64,000 bases of DNA from Acinetobacter sp. 10FS3-1 (GTDB taxonomy: Bacteria; Pseudomonadota; Gammaproteobacteria; Pseudomonadales; Moraxellaceae), in the NCBI RefSeq assembly GCF_013343215.1, contig NZ_CP039143.1, positions 2,232,001-2,296,000 of the forward strand. The letters run 5' to 3'. Positions 52,827 through 63,257 of the stretch are shown in pieces. Within the stretch, counting starts at the first letter, position 1, and every line of letters begins with the position of its first letter. The notes beneath the pieces were generated by a model that was not told the DNA's origin, searched no databases, and was given only the letters and a program-made list of their open reading frames with translations. Both the position numbers and the translations under genes were made by a program.

Positions 52827-53951
52827 ATGCAATCTGCACCGCCTCATCTTTTGGATATGCCCTCTCCGCGCTCAGTCTTGATGATGAGTGCACTTTGCTT
52901 AAATTTACTGCTACTTGGCTGTGGTCAAAATGAGTCAGCCCCACCAGCAACGACTCCCCAAACAATTGAACTGATTCCTCAAGATCTGGTGGCGGTGAAA
53001 GCCGGCAATTCAGTCCAGAAAACCGCTTTTACCGGTACAATTCGTGCCGTAAATCAAAGCAGCATTCAGGCCCAGGTCACAGCAACAGCTACCAGCGTCA
53101 ATGCCCAAGTAGGTCAGACAGTGACCAAGGGGCAGCTTCTGGTCCGGTTAAACAATCAGGATAATGCAGCCCGTCTGGCTCAGGCACGTGCCAATCTGGC
53201 TGCGACTCAGGCGCAGGCCAATCAGGCCCGCACTATGATGCAGCGAAAGAAACGCCTGCTGGATCAGGGCTTTATTTCTCAGGTTGAATATGAGCAAAGC
53301 CAGGTAGACTACCGGGCCCAACTGGAAAATGTACACGCCCAGCAAGCCAATGTAGATATTGCTGAAAAGGCTGATCATGATGGAATAATCACCAGTCCTA
53401 TGAACGGTGTAATTACTCAGCGTCAGGTTGAGCCTGGACAAACAGTCGCAGTAGGCCAAACCCTATTTGAAATTGTGGATCCGAATCAGGTGGAAATTCA
53501 AGCACGTGTACCGAGTGACATGCAGGCCAGCCTGCGCCCGGGTCATCGAATTGAATACCGGCTTCAAGGCAATCCGGATCAGCTCACCGCAGTCATTAGC
53601 CGGGTCTCCCCGATTGCCGATCAGGCCAGTCGCCAGATCGAATTCTTTGCAGCTCCGAATGAAAGCATCTCTTCTTTAAGTATTGGTTCTTTTGTTGATG
53701 GCTCTATTTTAAGCTCGCAGCAACTGTCAGGACAAATACTTCCTCTGGATACCATCCAGAATATTCAAAACCAGCCCTTTGTCTGGGTAATTCGTCAAAA
53801 CAAGATCAAGCGAGTCAATATAGAGATATTGGAGCAACGCTATAACGATAATATCGCCGTGGTCAGAGGCTTGGAAACAGGCGATCAGGTCAGTCGTATT
53901 GCTTTTACCGAAGCAGATCTGAACAAGGCCGTGACTTTGGGTTCTCCCTAA
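52827..53951 (+). CDS. RND efflux periplasmic adaptor lipoprotein (second system)
   Basis: The 374-residue membrane fusion protein has a long N-terminus ending in lipobox LLLGC, with Cys32. An ATG at 52857 (residue 11) could give a normal-length signal, but AAGGA supports 52827. The core shows NQSSIQAQVTATATSVNAQV, a coiled-coil hairpin (LAATQAQANQARTMMQRKK), and GVITQRQVEPGQTVAVGQTL of the lipoyl half. A beta-barrel follows. It pairs with the permease 18 bp downstream; no outer-membrane factor gene is adjacent. Substrate unknown. Confidence 0.9.
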   Translation: MQSAPPHLLDMPSPRSVLMMSALCLNLLLLGCGQNESAPPATTPQTIELIPQDLVAVKAGNSVQKTAFTGTIRAVNQSSIQAQVTATATSVNAQVGQTVTKGQLLVRLNNQDNAARLAQARANLAATQAQANQARTMMQRKKRLLDQGFISQVEYEQSQVDYRAQLENVHAQQANVDIAEKADHDGIITSPMNGVITQRQVEPGQTVAVGQTLFEIVDPNQVEIQARVPSDMQASLRPGHRIEYRLQGNPDQLTAVISRVSPIADQASRQIEFFAAPNESISSLSIGSFVDGSILSSQQLSGQILPLDTIQNIQNQPFVWVIRQNKIKRVNIEILEQRYNDNIAVVRGLETGDQVSRIAFTEADLNKAVTLGSP

Positions 53952-53969
53952 TCTGACAGGATTATTACT

Positions 53970-56900
53970 ATGTGGTTTACCCGAATCAGTGTGAAATATC
54001 CAGTCTTCACCATCATGATGATGTTCTGTTTGATGGTGCTGGGGCTGGCTTCCTGGCAACGGATGGGCGTAGAGGAGTTCCCGGATGTCGATTTTCCGTT
54101 TGTGGTGGTATATACCACTTATCCGGGTGCATCTCCTGAAACGGTTGAATCAGAAATTACCAAAAAACTTGAGGATCAGATCAATACCATTTCTGGTTTA
54201 AAACAGGTAATTTCCCAATCTAGTGAAGGCTTGTCGATGATCACGGCCGAATTCAATCTGGATATTCCCTCCACCACAGCCGCTCAGGATGTGCGGGACA
54301 AAATTGCGTCGGTAACAGCCGAATTTCGTGATGAAATTCAGGAACCGGTAGTCGAGCGCTATGACCCGACAGCGAATGCCATCATGTCGATTGTCTTCAA
54401 GTCAGACAATATGGACTTAAAAGCCCTCAGCTCTTACTTAGATCAGCGGATTGTGCCACAGCTGCGCACCGTTCCCGGCGTAGGCACTGTGAACCTGCTC
54501 GGTGATGCACAACGTCAAATCCGGATTCAGGTTGAACCTGAAAAACTGCGTGCTTTCGGGATTGGGGTAGACAGTGTGATAAATACCCTTAAAGCTGAGA
54601 ATATTGAGGTGCCGGGTGGTACTTTAAAATCTGGCAATTCTGAACTGGTGATTGAGATCAACTCTAAAGTCCTGCATCCCCTGGCCTTTGGAGATTTAAT
54701 TGTTGCTAACAAAAATGGCGCGCCCATCTTCCTAAAACAGATTGCACAAATTGAAGACAGTCAGGCTGAGCTTGAAACAGGGGCTTTTCTGGATGGCAAG
54801 GCTGCCGTCGCCATTGATATTTTGCGTAGCTCGGACGCCAATGTAATTGAGGTCGTGGATCAAACCTATAAGACGCTGGAAAGCATCAAAACTCAATTAC
54901 CCTCGGGCACCAGTTTGGAAGTCGTGGTAGATGCTTCGAAAAGTATTCGTGGCACGATTAGCGATGTGGCGCGTACCATCATTGAAGGCGCTGTGCTTGC
55001 GGTATTGATTGTCCTGCTATTCTTAGGTTCATTCCGTTCGACCATGATTACCGGCCTGACCTTGCCGATTGCCCTGTTAGGTACTCTGACTTTTATCTGG
55101 GCCTTTGGCTTTACCATCAATATGATGACCTTATTGGCTCTCTCCCTCAGTATTGGTCTGCTGATTGATGATGCGATTGTGGTACGGGAAAATATTGTCC
55201 GACATGCCGATATGGGCAAAGATCATGTTACCGCAGCCCTGGAAGGTACCCAAGAAATCGGCCTTGCTGTTCTGGCTACGACATTGACCATTGTTGCAGT
55301 CTTTCTGCCTGTCGCCTTTATGGGCGGGATTATTGGACGTTTTTTCTATCAGTTTGGGGTGACAGTCAGCACCGCCGTTCTCATTTCCATGTTTGTCAGT
55401 TTTACGCTCGATCCGATGCTTTCTGCGCATTGGGCAGAAAAGCAAAAAGATCCGAACAAACGTCCTGGAGCAGTTAAACGCTTTTTCATGTGGATTTCAC
55501 ATCACCTGGACAATTTAAGCCAGGTCTATGAAAAACTGCTCAAGCTGGCTCTGCGCTTCAGGCTGCTTACGCTCCTGATTGCGTTCGCTTCTCTGGTCGG
55601 TGCATTCGGACTGTCCAAACTGATCGGCACTGAATTTGTACCCGTCCCCGACAAAGGTGAAATCCGCATCAAATTTGAAACTCCGGTCGACGCCTCTCTT
55701 GAATATTCACAAGCCAAGCTGCAACAAGTAGATGCTATTATTCGTCAGCATCCGGATGTGCGTGCGACCTATGGCGTGATTAACGGTGTCACCGACCGCG
55801 GTAAAAACCATGTCAGTCTGCGTGTAAGCGTTACCCCACGCACTGAACGCGAAAAAACACTGACTGATTTAAATAATGAATTCCGTCATCGCCTGCAATC
55901 GGTGGCCGGTATTATGGTTACCTCGGTGGCTTCTGCCGATGAAACCGTATCTGGCGGTCAAAAGCCAATTATGATTTCAATTAAAGGGCCTGAACTGAGT
56001 GAATTACAGAAAATTTCTGATCGCTTTATGCAGGAAATGACTAAAATCGAGGGTATTGTCGATTTAGAGTCCTCCTTAAAAGCGCCTAAACCGACTTTAA
56101 GCATACAGGTTAATCGTGTTCTGGCCAGTGATCTCGGTTTATCGGTCAACCAGATTGCCAATGTCGTCCGCCCTCTGATTGCTGGTGATGACGTCACTAC
56201 CTGGCAAGATGAACAAGGCGAAACCTATGATGTCAACTTGCGTCTCACTGAAGACCAACGTACGCTTCCAGGTGATTTACAGAACATGTACATCACTTCA
56301 AATAAAACTGATGCTGCGGGGCAACCGATCCTGATTCCGCTATCCAGTGTGGCAAATTTTGAGGAAAAACTTGGTGCTTCACAAATTAACCGGCGTGATC
56401 TGGCACGTGAAGTACTGGTTGAAGCCAATACTGCTGGCCGGCCTGCGGGCGACATCGGCTCGGATATAGAAAAAATGCAAGCAAGTTTCGAGCTTCCGCC
56501 TGGTTATAGCTTCGATACTCAAGGCTCAAATGCCGATATGGCTGAGTCTGCCGGCTATGCCCTAACCGCAATTACCTTATCGATCGTATTTATTTATATT
56601 GTATTGGGTTCGCAGTTCAACAGTTTTATTCATCCCGCCGCCATTATGGCCTCCCTGCCGTTATCACTGGTCGGGGTATTTTTAGCCCTTTTCCTGTTTA
56701 ACTCGACCATGAACCTGTTCTCGATCATTGGCATTATCATGTTAATGGGCTTGGTCACCAAGAATGCGATTCTGCTGATTGACTTTATTAAAAAGGCAAT
56801 GGACCGGGGAGAAGCGCGTTATGAGGCCATTATTGCAGCCGGTAAAACCCGTTTACGTCCTATTCTGATGACTACCAGTGCCATGGTCATGGGTATGGTG

Positions 56901-57077
56901 CCGCTTGCACTTGGACTAGGTGAAGGTGGAGAGCAAAGTGCACCAATGGCACATGCAGTCATTGGGGGGGTCATTACCTCGACCCTGCTTACCTTGGTTG
57001 TAGTACCGGTAATTTTCACTTACCTGGATGATGTAAAGAATTTTATGCTGCGCCATATGCGTAAAATCATGTCATAA
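53970..57077 (+). CDS. RND efflux permease (second system)
   Basis: The 1035-residue pump is of the HAE-1/HAE-2-like branch, distinct from AdeJ. It starts [20 protein letters not shown] and has [40 protein letters not shown], and the TM4 proton-relay pair Asp400-Asp401 ([19 protein letters not shown]). In TM10 the Lys lies in [18 protein letters not shown]. Length and 12-helix plan are complete. It sits next to the adaptor and ends at a terminator before proS. It would need an outer-membrane channel from elsewhere, AdeK being an obvious candidate. Confidence 0.92.
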   Translation: MWFTRISVKYPVFTIMMMFCLMVLGLASWQRMGVEEFPDVDFPFVVVYTTYPGASPETVESEITKKLEDQINTISGLKQVISQSSEGLSMITAEFNLDIPSTTAAQDVRDKIASVTAEFRDEIQEPVVERYDPTANAIMSIVFKSDNMDLKALSSYLDQRIVPQLRTVPGVGTVNLLGDAQRQIRIQVEPEKLRAFGIGVDSVINTLKAENIEVPGGTLKSGNSELVIEINSKVLHPLAFGDLIVANKNGAPIFLKQIAQIEDSQAELETGAFLDGKAAVAIDILRSSDANVIEVVDQTYKTLESIKTQLPSGTSLEVVVDASKSIRGTISDVARTIIEGAVLAVLIVLLFLGSFRSTMITGLTLPIALLGTLTFIWAFGFTINMMTLLALSLSIGLLIDDAIVVRENIVRHADMGKDHVTAALEGTQEIGLAVLATTLTIVAVFLPVAFMGGIIGRFFYQFGVTVSTAVLISMFVSFTLDPMLSAHWAEKQKDPNKRPGAVKRFFMWISHHLDNLSQVYEKLLKLALRFRLLTLLIAFASLVGAFGLSKLIGTEFVPVPDKGEIRIKFETPVDASLEYSQAKLQQVDAIIRQHPDVRATYGVINGVTDRGKNHVSLRVSVTPRTEREKTLTDLNNEFRHRLQSVAGIMVTSVASADETVSGGQKPIMISIKGPELSELQKISDRFMQEMTKIEGIVDLESSLKAPKPTLSIQVNRVLASDLGLSVNQIANVVRPLIAGDDVTTWQDEQGETYDVNLRLTEDQRTLPGDLQNMYITSNKTDAAGQPILIPLSSVANFEEKLGASQINRRDLAREVLVEANTAGRPAGDIGSDIEKMQASFELPPGYSFDTQGSNADMAESAGYALTAITLSIVFIYIVLGSQFNSFIHPAAIMASLPLSLVGVFLALFLFNSTMNLFSIIGIIMLMGLVTKNAILLIDFIKKAMDRGEARYEAIIAAGKTRLRPILMTTSAMVMGMVPLALGLGEGGEQSAPMAHAVIGGVITSTLLTLVVVPVIFTYLDDVKNFMLRHMRKIMS

Positions 57078-57090
57078 TTTAAATCACAAG

Positions 57091-57128
57091 CATGAGGTGA
57101 TATTCAAAAATGATCACCTCATTTTTTA
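57091..57128 (+). terminator. Intrinsic terminator of the second RND operon
   Basis: ATGAGGTGAT pairs with ATCACCTCAT around a loop, with a T-run after. Confidence 0.88.
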
Positions 57129-57172
57129 TTGTATAATCTCTGCTTTAACGCTTAATTTTTAGGACAGTTTCC

Positions 57173-58891
57173 ATGCGCGCGAGTCGCTTTTTATTTGCAA
57201 CGTTAAGAGAAACCCCGAATGATGCTGAAGTTATTTCACATCAGCTGATGCTTCGTGCCGGTATGATTCGTAAGTTGGCTTCAGGTCTATACACTTGGCT
57301 GCCGATGGGCGTTCGCGTATTAAATAAAGTGGCTGCGATCGTTCGTGAAGAAATGAATAATGCTGGTTCACTTGAAGTCTTTATGCCTGTAACCCAACCG
57401 GCTTCACTTTGGGAAGAGTCAGGCCGTTATGTAGAATATGGTCCTGAACTGTTACGCTTTAAAGATCGTCATGACACTCCTTTTGTGCTGGGTCCAACGC
57501 ATGAAGAGGTCATCACGGATCTGGCACGTAATGAATTAAAGAGCTACAAACAGCTGCCAGTCAACTTCTATCAGGTACAAACCAAATTCCGTGATGAAAT
57601 TCGTCCACGTTTTGGCGTCATGCGTTCACGTGAATTCATCATGAAAGATGCTTATTCTTTCCATGCAAATCAGGAATCACTGCAAAAAACCTATGATGCA
57701 ATGTATGAGGCCTACTGCAAAATCTTTAGCCGTTTAGGTCTGGATTTCCGTCCGGTACAGGCAGATACAGGTTCAATCGGGGGGTCTGGTTCGCACGAAT
57801 TCCATGTTTTGGCTTCTAGCGGTGAAGATGATATTGCATTCTCAACTGAATCAGACTATGCAGCCAATATTGAAATGGCTGAAGCAATTTTAGTCGGTGA
57901 GCGTGCTGCTCCAGCTCAAGCACTGAAAATTGTTGATACTCCCAATCAAAAGACCATTGCTGATGTTTCTGCATTCTTAGCGACTGATCCTGCGCATTCA
58001 GTTAAAGCCCTGCTGGTTCAAGGTGTTGCTACTGAAGAAGCCAAAGCTGTACCAGTGGTTGCGCTATTCCTCCGTGGCGATCATGAACTGAATGAAATTA
58101 AAGCTGAAAAACATCCTTTAATTGCAGCGCCACTGACTTTTGCCACTGAAGAGCAAATCAAAGCGCTTGGTTTGACTGCCGGTTTTGTAGGCCCACAAGG
58201 TCTGGTTGAAAAAGGGATTACCGTCATCGTTGATCGTGCTGCGTCTGTACTGTCTGACTTTGTTGCGGGTGCCAATGAAGCGGACAAACATGCGACTGGT
58301 GTCAACTGGGAGCGTGATGCACAGTTTACTGAAGTTTATGACCTGCGTAATGTGGTGGAAGGCGATCCTTCTCCAGATGGTAAAGGCGTACTTCAAATTA
58401 AACGTGGTATTGAAGTCGGTCATATCTTCCAGTTAGGTAAAAAATACTCTGAAGCTTTAGGCTGTAAAGTTCTCGGTGAAGATGGCAAGCCGTTCACTGT
58501 GACCATGGGTTGTTACGGTATTGGTGTAACCCGTGTGGTTGCTTCTGCCATTGAGCAGAACTTTGATGAAAAAGGCATTATCTGGCCAATGGCCATTGCA
58601 CCATTTGAAGTTGCGATTGTGCCAATGAATGCACATAAATCACCACGCACTCTGGAAGCAGCCGAAGCACTCTATACTGAGCTTCAAGCTGCGGGCTTTG
58701 ATGTGCTTCTGGATGATCGTAATGAGCGCCCAGGCGTAAAATTCTCTGATCTTGAGTTAACGGGCATTCCACACCGGATCGTAGTGGGAGAAAAAGGTTT
58801 GGATGCAGGCACCTTTGAATACAAAGGTCGTCGTGATGCAGAATCAGTCAACCTGTCTAAAGAAGAATTACTGGCTAAAATTGCCAAATAA
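57173..58891 (+). CDS. proS: Prolyl-tRNA synthetase
   Basis: The 572-residue class II synthetase charges tRNA-Pro. Motif 1 (about 60-80), motif 2 ([19 protein letters not shown]) and motif 3 ([18 protein letters not shown]) are intact. A YbaK-like editing insertion lies between motifs 2 and 3 (about 225-400, [19 protein letters not shown]), as in the bacterial type. The C-terminal anticodon-binding domain contains [19 protein letters not shown]. The length equals that of the E. coli enzyme (572). It begins at ATG 57173 with GGA upstream and ends at a bidirectional terminator. Confidence 0.97.
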   Translation: MRASRFLFATLRETPNDAEVISHQLMLRAGMIRKLASGLYTWLPMGVRVLNKVAAIVREEMNNAGSLEVFMPVTQPASLWEESGRYVEYGPELLRFKDRHDTPFVLGPTHEEVITDLARNELKSYKQLPVNFYQVQTKFRDEIRPRFGVMRSREFIMKDAYSFHANQESLQKTYDAMYEAYCKIFSRLGLDFRPVQADTGSIGGSGSHEFHVLASSGEDDIAFSTESDYAANIEMAEAILVGERAAPAQALKIVDTPNQKTIADVSAFLATDPAHSVKALLVQGVATEEAKAVPVVALFLRGDHELNEIKAEKHPLIAAPLTFATEEQIKALGLTAGFVGPQGLVEKGITVIVDRAASVLSDFVAGANEADKHATGVNWERDAQFTEVYDLRNVVEGDPSPDGKGVLQIKRGIEVGHIFQLGKKYSEALGCKVLGEDGKPFTVTMGCYGIGVTRVVASAIEQNFDEKGIIWPMAIAPFEVAIVPMNAHKSPRTLEAAEALYTELQAAGFDVLLDDRNERPGVKFSDLELTGIPHRIVVGEKGLDAGTFEYKGRRDAESVNLSKEELLAKIAK

Positions 58892-58903
58892 TTCTTGTCA
58901 AAA

Positions 58904-58936
58904 TAAAAATCCCGCTCAAATAGCGGGATTTTTTAT
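58904..58936 (+). terminator. Bidirectional terminator between proS and the secreted-protein operon
   Basis: ATCCCGC 58909-58915 pairs with GCGGGAT 58923-58929; A-run before, T-run after. The minus-strand operon ends at 58946, so the same hairpin may stop it too. Confidence 0.9.
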
Positions 58937-58945
58937 AGGCATTCG

Positions 58946-60316
58946 TTAGCAGAATCTATGCCCGCCAAAGCAGTTTGGTTTAAAGTTTTGTCCTTGCAGA
59001 CTCAAGTTGGTTAAAGGGAAATCTAAAGTTGTAGAACCCATAGGCACATTACCAACCACTAATGCGGAACCACCTATACACCCTGTTAAAAGGTTGCCAC
59101 AATTTCGCGGGTTCTCCGTTAAATCTTTATTAATTCCAGCAATGGTTTGTTTCAAGACTTCATCCGTAATTGCAACTTCAGTATTTGGGCTCAAACTTCC
59201 AAGTTCGACTTCATCCTCCATTGCCAGCCACCAACCTTTATTTGCTCCGACAGCCGCACCCGGCCATAAGATACTTTCAGCTTGTAAAGATAATGAGGCA
59301 GGATTATTCAAATACAGAGCATGAATTAAGCCCAAACTCTGATTCACAGTAATATCTGTTTTCAAGCCTGTAATATTACCCGATACCTGCTTCTCTAAAT
59401 TTAAGAGTCCTAATACTTTAGCCGTTAATTGCCCACTAAAATCAATCTTCCCAACTGTACCACTGCCTTTTAACATTACATCTTTCATTCGCGTCCCAGA
59501 TACAATGGTAGAGTTAATTGTAAAAGGAGCAGAAGTTGAAGATAAGTTTAAATTATAAGAATCAGAGGTATAAGAAACATTATGACAAGGATCTAAAAAA
59601 CCACCTACACAAGTTGTACCCGAGCTACTGCCCAATAAACGTCCTGAAACTTCCCCATTAATCTTTAACTGGGTATCTGCATAAGTCATAGAACGACTAC
59701 CTGTTACAGCTACACCGGATGCCGTTTTGGTTTTCATATAACCACTAAAGCTATTAATTCCATTCGGAATACCATTACCTTTTGCATCCTGGTCATTATG
59801 TGTACCCAAAGTTAACAGTCCTGCAATTTTCTCTGCACTCACGCGGAAGCCAAGAACCTGTCTGGTTGCTGCCGAATCTGGATTTTTAATCGCAATCTGG
59901 ACAAAAGGATTGGTAATTTTAGCTGAAGAGGCTGCTCGTTGATCAGCTGTATAATTTGTATTAATGCTGCCATCCGCATTTAAGGGTAAGCCGCTCAAAC
60001 CAAGATTATCAATATCAATATCACAACTTGCGGCACGAATAGCATTATTTTCACCACCACAGCCTAGCTGTAGTTTTTTAATATTGGCATTCAGTTCCAT
60101 TTCAGCACTAAGAGCAAGTTTATAAAATCCCATATTGGTTTGATTATAAGATTTACCTTGTGCATCAGTGGCACTAATTCCTTTCTGGTATTCAAGGTTG
60201 ATTAAAGCTTGGCCCTCTACTTCAGATAATTGCTCATCATTTAATATGGTCATCGCGTAGGTATGAGAGAAACCAGTAAATGTACCCACCAGTAATGCAA
60301 TTAAAGATTTTTTCAT
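58946..60316 (-). CDS. Exported protein of a DUF6160/Fil-like group (456 residues)
   Basis: The signal peptide spans 1-21 (ending SHTYA). Right behind it comes MTILNDEQLSEVEGQALI, a motif shared by its operon partners. The mature protein is rich in Asn, Gly, Ser and Thr with alternating beta strands, like an extracellular beta-solenoid or sandwich. There are four cysteine pairs: CGGENNAIRAASC, CVGGFLDPC, CGNLLTGC and, at the very C-terminus, CFGGHRFC. These should form disulfide loops after export. Resemblance to FilA-type pilus-associated proteins of Acinetobacter is from memory and unverified. It is the last gene of the operon, 20 bp after its neighbour. Confidence 0.7.
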   Translation of the reverse strand: MKKSLIALLVGTFTGFSHTYAMTILNDEQLSEVEGQALINLEYQKGISATDAQGKSYNQTNMGFYKLALSAEMELNANIKKLQLGCGGENNAIRAASCDIDIDNLGLSGLPLNADGSINTNYTADQRAASSAKITNPFVQIAIKNPDSAATRQVLGFRVSAEKIAGLLTLGTHNDQDAKGNGIPNGINSFSGYMKTKTASGVAVTGSRSMTYADTQLKINGEVSGRLLGSSSGTTCVGGFLDPCHNVSYTSDSYNLNLSSTSAPFTINSTIVSGTRMKDVMLKGSGTVGKIDFSGQLTAKVLGLLNLEKQVSGNITGLKTDITVNQSLGLIHALYLNNPASLSLQAESILWPGAAVGANKGWWLAMEDEVELGSLSPNTEVAITDEVLKQTIAGINKDLTENPRNCGNLLTGCIGGSALVVGNVPMGSTTLDFPLTNLSLQGQNFKPNCFGGHRFC

Positions 60317-60336
60317 AATTCTATCCTTTATTCTTT

Positions 60337-62508
60337 TTATCGCGGTGTAATTCCCAGCGTACTTCTTAATGTGCCACCAGTAATTGCGATATCCGCAATT
60401 TTTTGCATAGTCGTACCTGAAGGTGACATCGCCATTTCAGCTTTAAAAGGTACACCATGCCCTCTATTGGACAAGGTTGACTTATAATTCAGTTGCACCT
60501 GAGTGTCCAAGGCTACAGCATTTTCCTTTAAATAAATTTGCCCGTTTAAACCCACATGACCCTGTAATTTATTTAAATTTAAACTTGATTTCTTAGTTAC
60601 ACCCGCAATCGTATCTTCAGTGCTTAAACTGATATAACTCCCTAAATATTCGGGTGAGGATTCTGTTAATGGAGTAAATTCAAAATTGGCCTTGAGCGAT
60701 AAAAAATTGGTTTCGGGCGTTGCGTTGATACTTTCTACGCCCGGAATAATCATGAGCTCACCCTTACCATCTAATTTAAAGGCCAATGTATTTAAAACAT
60801 CCTCTTTCTTAGCAAAAATATCATCTGCTATGACACCATTACATTTAGCTGAAACTGAACTGGCACAATTATATTTTGAACCTGGCAACTGACCGACAGC
60901 AATTTCCGCATTTGCTGCAAAAAGTAACTTGTCTGCCCGAACATAGATTCCTTCATCTTCATAACCAATTACGCCCTGCGACTCAATAAAAGTATCAATA
61001 TTACGCAAACCCGCATAATAGTTGACCGCTTCACCATGTACCCCATTGTGTCCATCAATCAAGATCATAGAGGTAGTACTTGGGCCTTTTGGACCATCGA
61101 CCCCGTATCCGTCGGTCGAAGCCATAAGATTGTAGGCAATACCTTTTTTATGCTCTGTGCCATAAGTCGCTCCTGTCAGTGCAAGATTGGCATTCAGATT
61201 ATAAATAGGAATACCAATTCCCCAGGTTCCAGTATCATTATTTGCTGGAGCAGTCTGTGAAATAAAACGTGCACGTGAAGCAATAGTCTGGAAATCCATG
61301 CCCCGTATGGCAATCAGGGCAAAATCACCACCCTCAGTCGTATTATTTAAAGTCTGCGCTAAAATTGGGCTTGCCTTCGCCAGAGTATCCTGCATATTTT
61401 TATTAATGACAAAATCAAGTGTTTTGGCTTTTTGGATTGTATTTATATAAATATCGCCAAAATTAATAGAAGCATTCGCCTGCTGGGTTAATGCCCTTAA
61501 TCTTGAAAACTCAATTGCATAACTTCCTGTACCCGTGTGGCCAATTTCAAGTGTTGTAGGCATCTGGCCAGGTTTTAATGCTGCATGACCTTTACTTAAA
61601 ATATCTGCCGCCACTCCAAAATGCAGTCCCCCACTCCCCAGTTCACTATAACTTGTGCTTGATGAGGAGCGACTAGGTGTACCAAAGTTTTTAATACCTG
61701 CCTGATCAGCATTTAAGAAAATTTTGGCATTGGTAACTGCACCTGAAGCGCCCATACGGATAATATTTTTACGCTCATTCGATGGTGTGCTATAGCGAAA
61801 ATCTATATTTACACCTGGGTTATTTCCAACTTTATTCAGGTTAACTGTATTTTTATCAACCCCTTCAATACCATTAGACGTTGCTAAAACCACCCCTTCC
61901 TTGGCATCCACATACATGTATCCTTCCCCTTCAAAATTGAAGTTGAAATCATTTAATATCAAGCTATTGCTATTTAAACTGTGGCTAATTGAGGTGTTTT
62001 TCAACTGAAAATTGATATGGGTTTTGCTATCTTTGTTAAATAGGCCTGATGTAGTTTGCAGAACCAGATTGAAAGGAGATTTCATATCAATTCCTAACTC
62101 ACCAAGATTCTGCTTGCTTTGTACACAAGGAGCCTCATTACAATTATTTTTTACAATATTCAGATCAGCTTTGAGCTGGAGCGGATCTACACTGGCTTCA
62201 AGTCTTAATCCTGCCCCCTTCTCGGTTGCTCCGACATGCATAGCAAAAGTACTAATAATAGGCTTTTGCTTAATTCCTTCAATTTTTACATGATGTAGAC
62301 CTAAACCCATTTTTGTATTTGAGATGGGATTAGGGTCATACCAGTTCACCTGATTGACTTCCGCTTTTGAAATTTCATGGGTAATAATAATCCCATCTTG
62401 ACCAGTCACACTGCCTAAGTCCTGATCTTTAATCAATTCCAGAGCATAGCTCTGCTGTGCCATACATATACAGACGGTAAGTAATTTGAACTGCGATTTA
62501 GTTTTCAT
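60337..62508 (-). CDS. Large exported protein of the same group (723 residues)
   Basis: The signal spans 1-22 (ending QQSYA), followed by LELIKDQDLGSVTGQDGI, the best copy of the shared motif with GQDGI. The protein of about 700 mature residues is strand-rich with repeated stretches of hydrophobic alternation (FNFNFEGEGYMYVDAKEGV, GQIYLKENAVALDTQVQLNY). Two cysteine pairs are present: CNEAPC and CASSVSAKC. No transmembrane segment or sortase-like signal is seen. A surface or fibre-forming role is plausible. It follows the 239-residue gene by 26 bp. Confidence 0.72.
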   Translation of the reverse strand: MKTKSQFKLLTVCICMAQQSYALELIKDQDLGSVTGQDGIIITHEISKAEVNQVNWYDPNPISNTKMGLGLHHVKIEGIKQKPIISTFAMHVGATEKGAGLRLEASVDPLQLKADLNIVKNNCNEAPCVQSKQNLGELGIDMKSPFNLVLQTTSGLFNKDSKTHINFQLKNTSISHSLNSNSLILNDFNFNFEGEGYMYVDAKEGVVLATSNGIEGVDKNTVNLNKVGNNPGVNIDFRYSTPSNERKNIIRMGASGAVTNAKIFLNADQAGIKNFGTPSRSSSSTSYSELGSGGLHFGVAADILSKGHAALKPGQMPTTLEIGHTGTGSYAIEFSRLRALTQQANASINFGDIYINTIQKAKTLDFVINKNMQDTLAKASPILAQTLNNTTEGGDFALIAIRGMDFQTIASRARFISQTAPANNDTGTWGIGIPIYNLNANLALTGATYGTEHKKGIAYNLMASTDGYGVDGPKGPSTTSMILIDGHNGVHGEAVNYYAGLRNIDTFIESQGVIGYEDEGIYVRADKLLFAANAEIAVGQLPGSKYNCASSVSAKCNGVIADDIFAKKEDVLNTLAFKLDGKGELMIIPGVESINATPETNFLSLKANFEFTPLTESSPEYLGSYISLSTEDTIAGVTKKSSLNLNKLQGHVGLNGQIYLKENAVALDTQVQLNYKSTLSNRGHGVPFKAEMAMSPSGTTMQKIADIAITGGTLRSTLGITPR

Positions 62509-62534
62509 TCTAATATCCTTATTCTTCTACCGAG

Positions 62535-63254
62535 CTAGCAACGGCTTGCTCCATCGCCCGTACAGTTGACGCTAAATATTTTTATATTTCCATTCATGTG
62601 CATATTGCCATGAATATTCAAACCCATGAATCCCTTTTCCTGCCCTTGGTCAAATTGAGGGACATTCCTGCCTGTTGCATAAGTTTCATATTTAGTGGTA
62701 TTAAAATATCCTTCATCACCCGCTTCAATCGATACACTTTTAAAACCTAAATTTCTGATTTTAAGTGGTTTATCATCATAGAATGTTAAGCGCATAGCGC
62801 TTTGTGGATTATTATATTGATTGATAAATGTAGTACCACTTAAGGTGAACTGATCAATCTGTAATGTGCCCTGAATTTGCTTGAAGACCAGCCATTTTTT
62901 GGCTATTGAACCATCCGGCTGTTTTTCTGTATGGTTATTTGGAGAAATAGCCAACCGGCATAATTCCAGTAATGGACACTCCAGATTATTCGTCATGCGA
63001 TAATAGGCTTGCGTCACCTTGGCAATCCCGTTCGCTTCAAAACCATTAACCAATGAAATCTCTTTTTTACTGAGGTCACTGGCATACTGATGATTTAAAG
63101 ATAAGGTCCAGCTTAAATCTGCCCCCCCTAAAATCTCTGTGCCTTTCCCACTAATAGCGACCATTTCTTCATTATTCAGACTTTCTAATGCCGCATAGGC
63201 CCATGAAGGTACAATAAGTACGGCAGCAAATAACATTTTCAGCTTCATGCTCAT
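62535..63254 (-). CDS. Exported protein of the same group (239 residues)
   Basis: The signal spans 1-21 (ending SWAYA), followed by ALESLNNEEMVAISGKGTE, a diverged copy of the shared motif. The mature part is beta-rich with cysteine pairs CPLLELC and the C-terminal CTGDGASRC. The ending NCTGDGASRC parallels NCFGGHRFC of the 456-residue protein: both close the chain with NC-x-G...R-x-C or R-C. It begins 3 bp after the stop of the truncated gene upstream, so all are co-transcribed. Confidence 0.7.
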   Translation of the reverse strand: MSMKLKMLFAAVLIVPSWAYAALESLNNEEMVAISGKGTEILGGADLSWTLSLNHQYASDLSKKEISLVNGFEANGIAKVTQAYYRMTNNLECPLLELCRLAISPNNHTEKQPDGSIAKKWLVFKQIQGTLQIDQFTLSGTTFINQYNNPQSAMRLTFYDDKPLKIRNLGFKSVSIEAGDEGYFNTTKYETYATGRNVPQFDQGQEKGFMGLNIHGNMHMNGNIKIFSVNCTGDGASRC

Positions 63255-63257
63255 CTC

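Noticed and set aside
58946..63254. Bacteriocin or RiPP precursor reading of the LNDEQLSEVEGQ-type motifs
   Set aside because: The motif follows a Sec signal rather than forming the N-terminal leader, the GG cleavage pair is absent, and the proteins are hundreds of residues long with no ABC peptidase exporter in the visible part.
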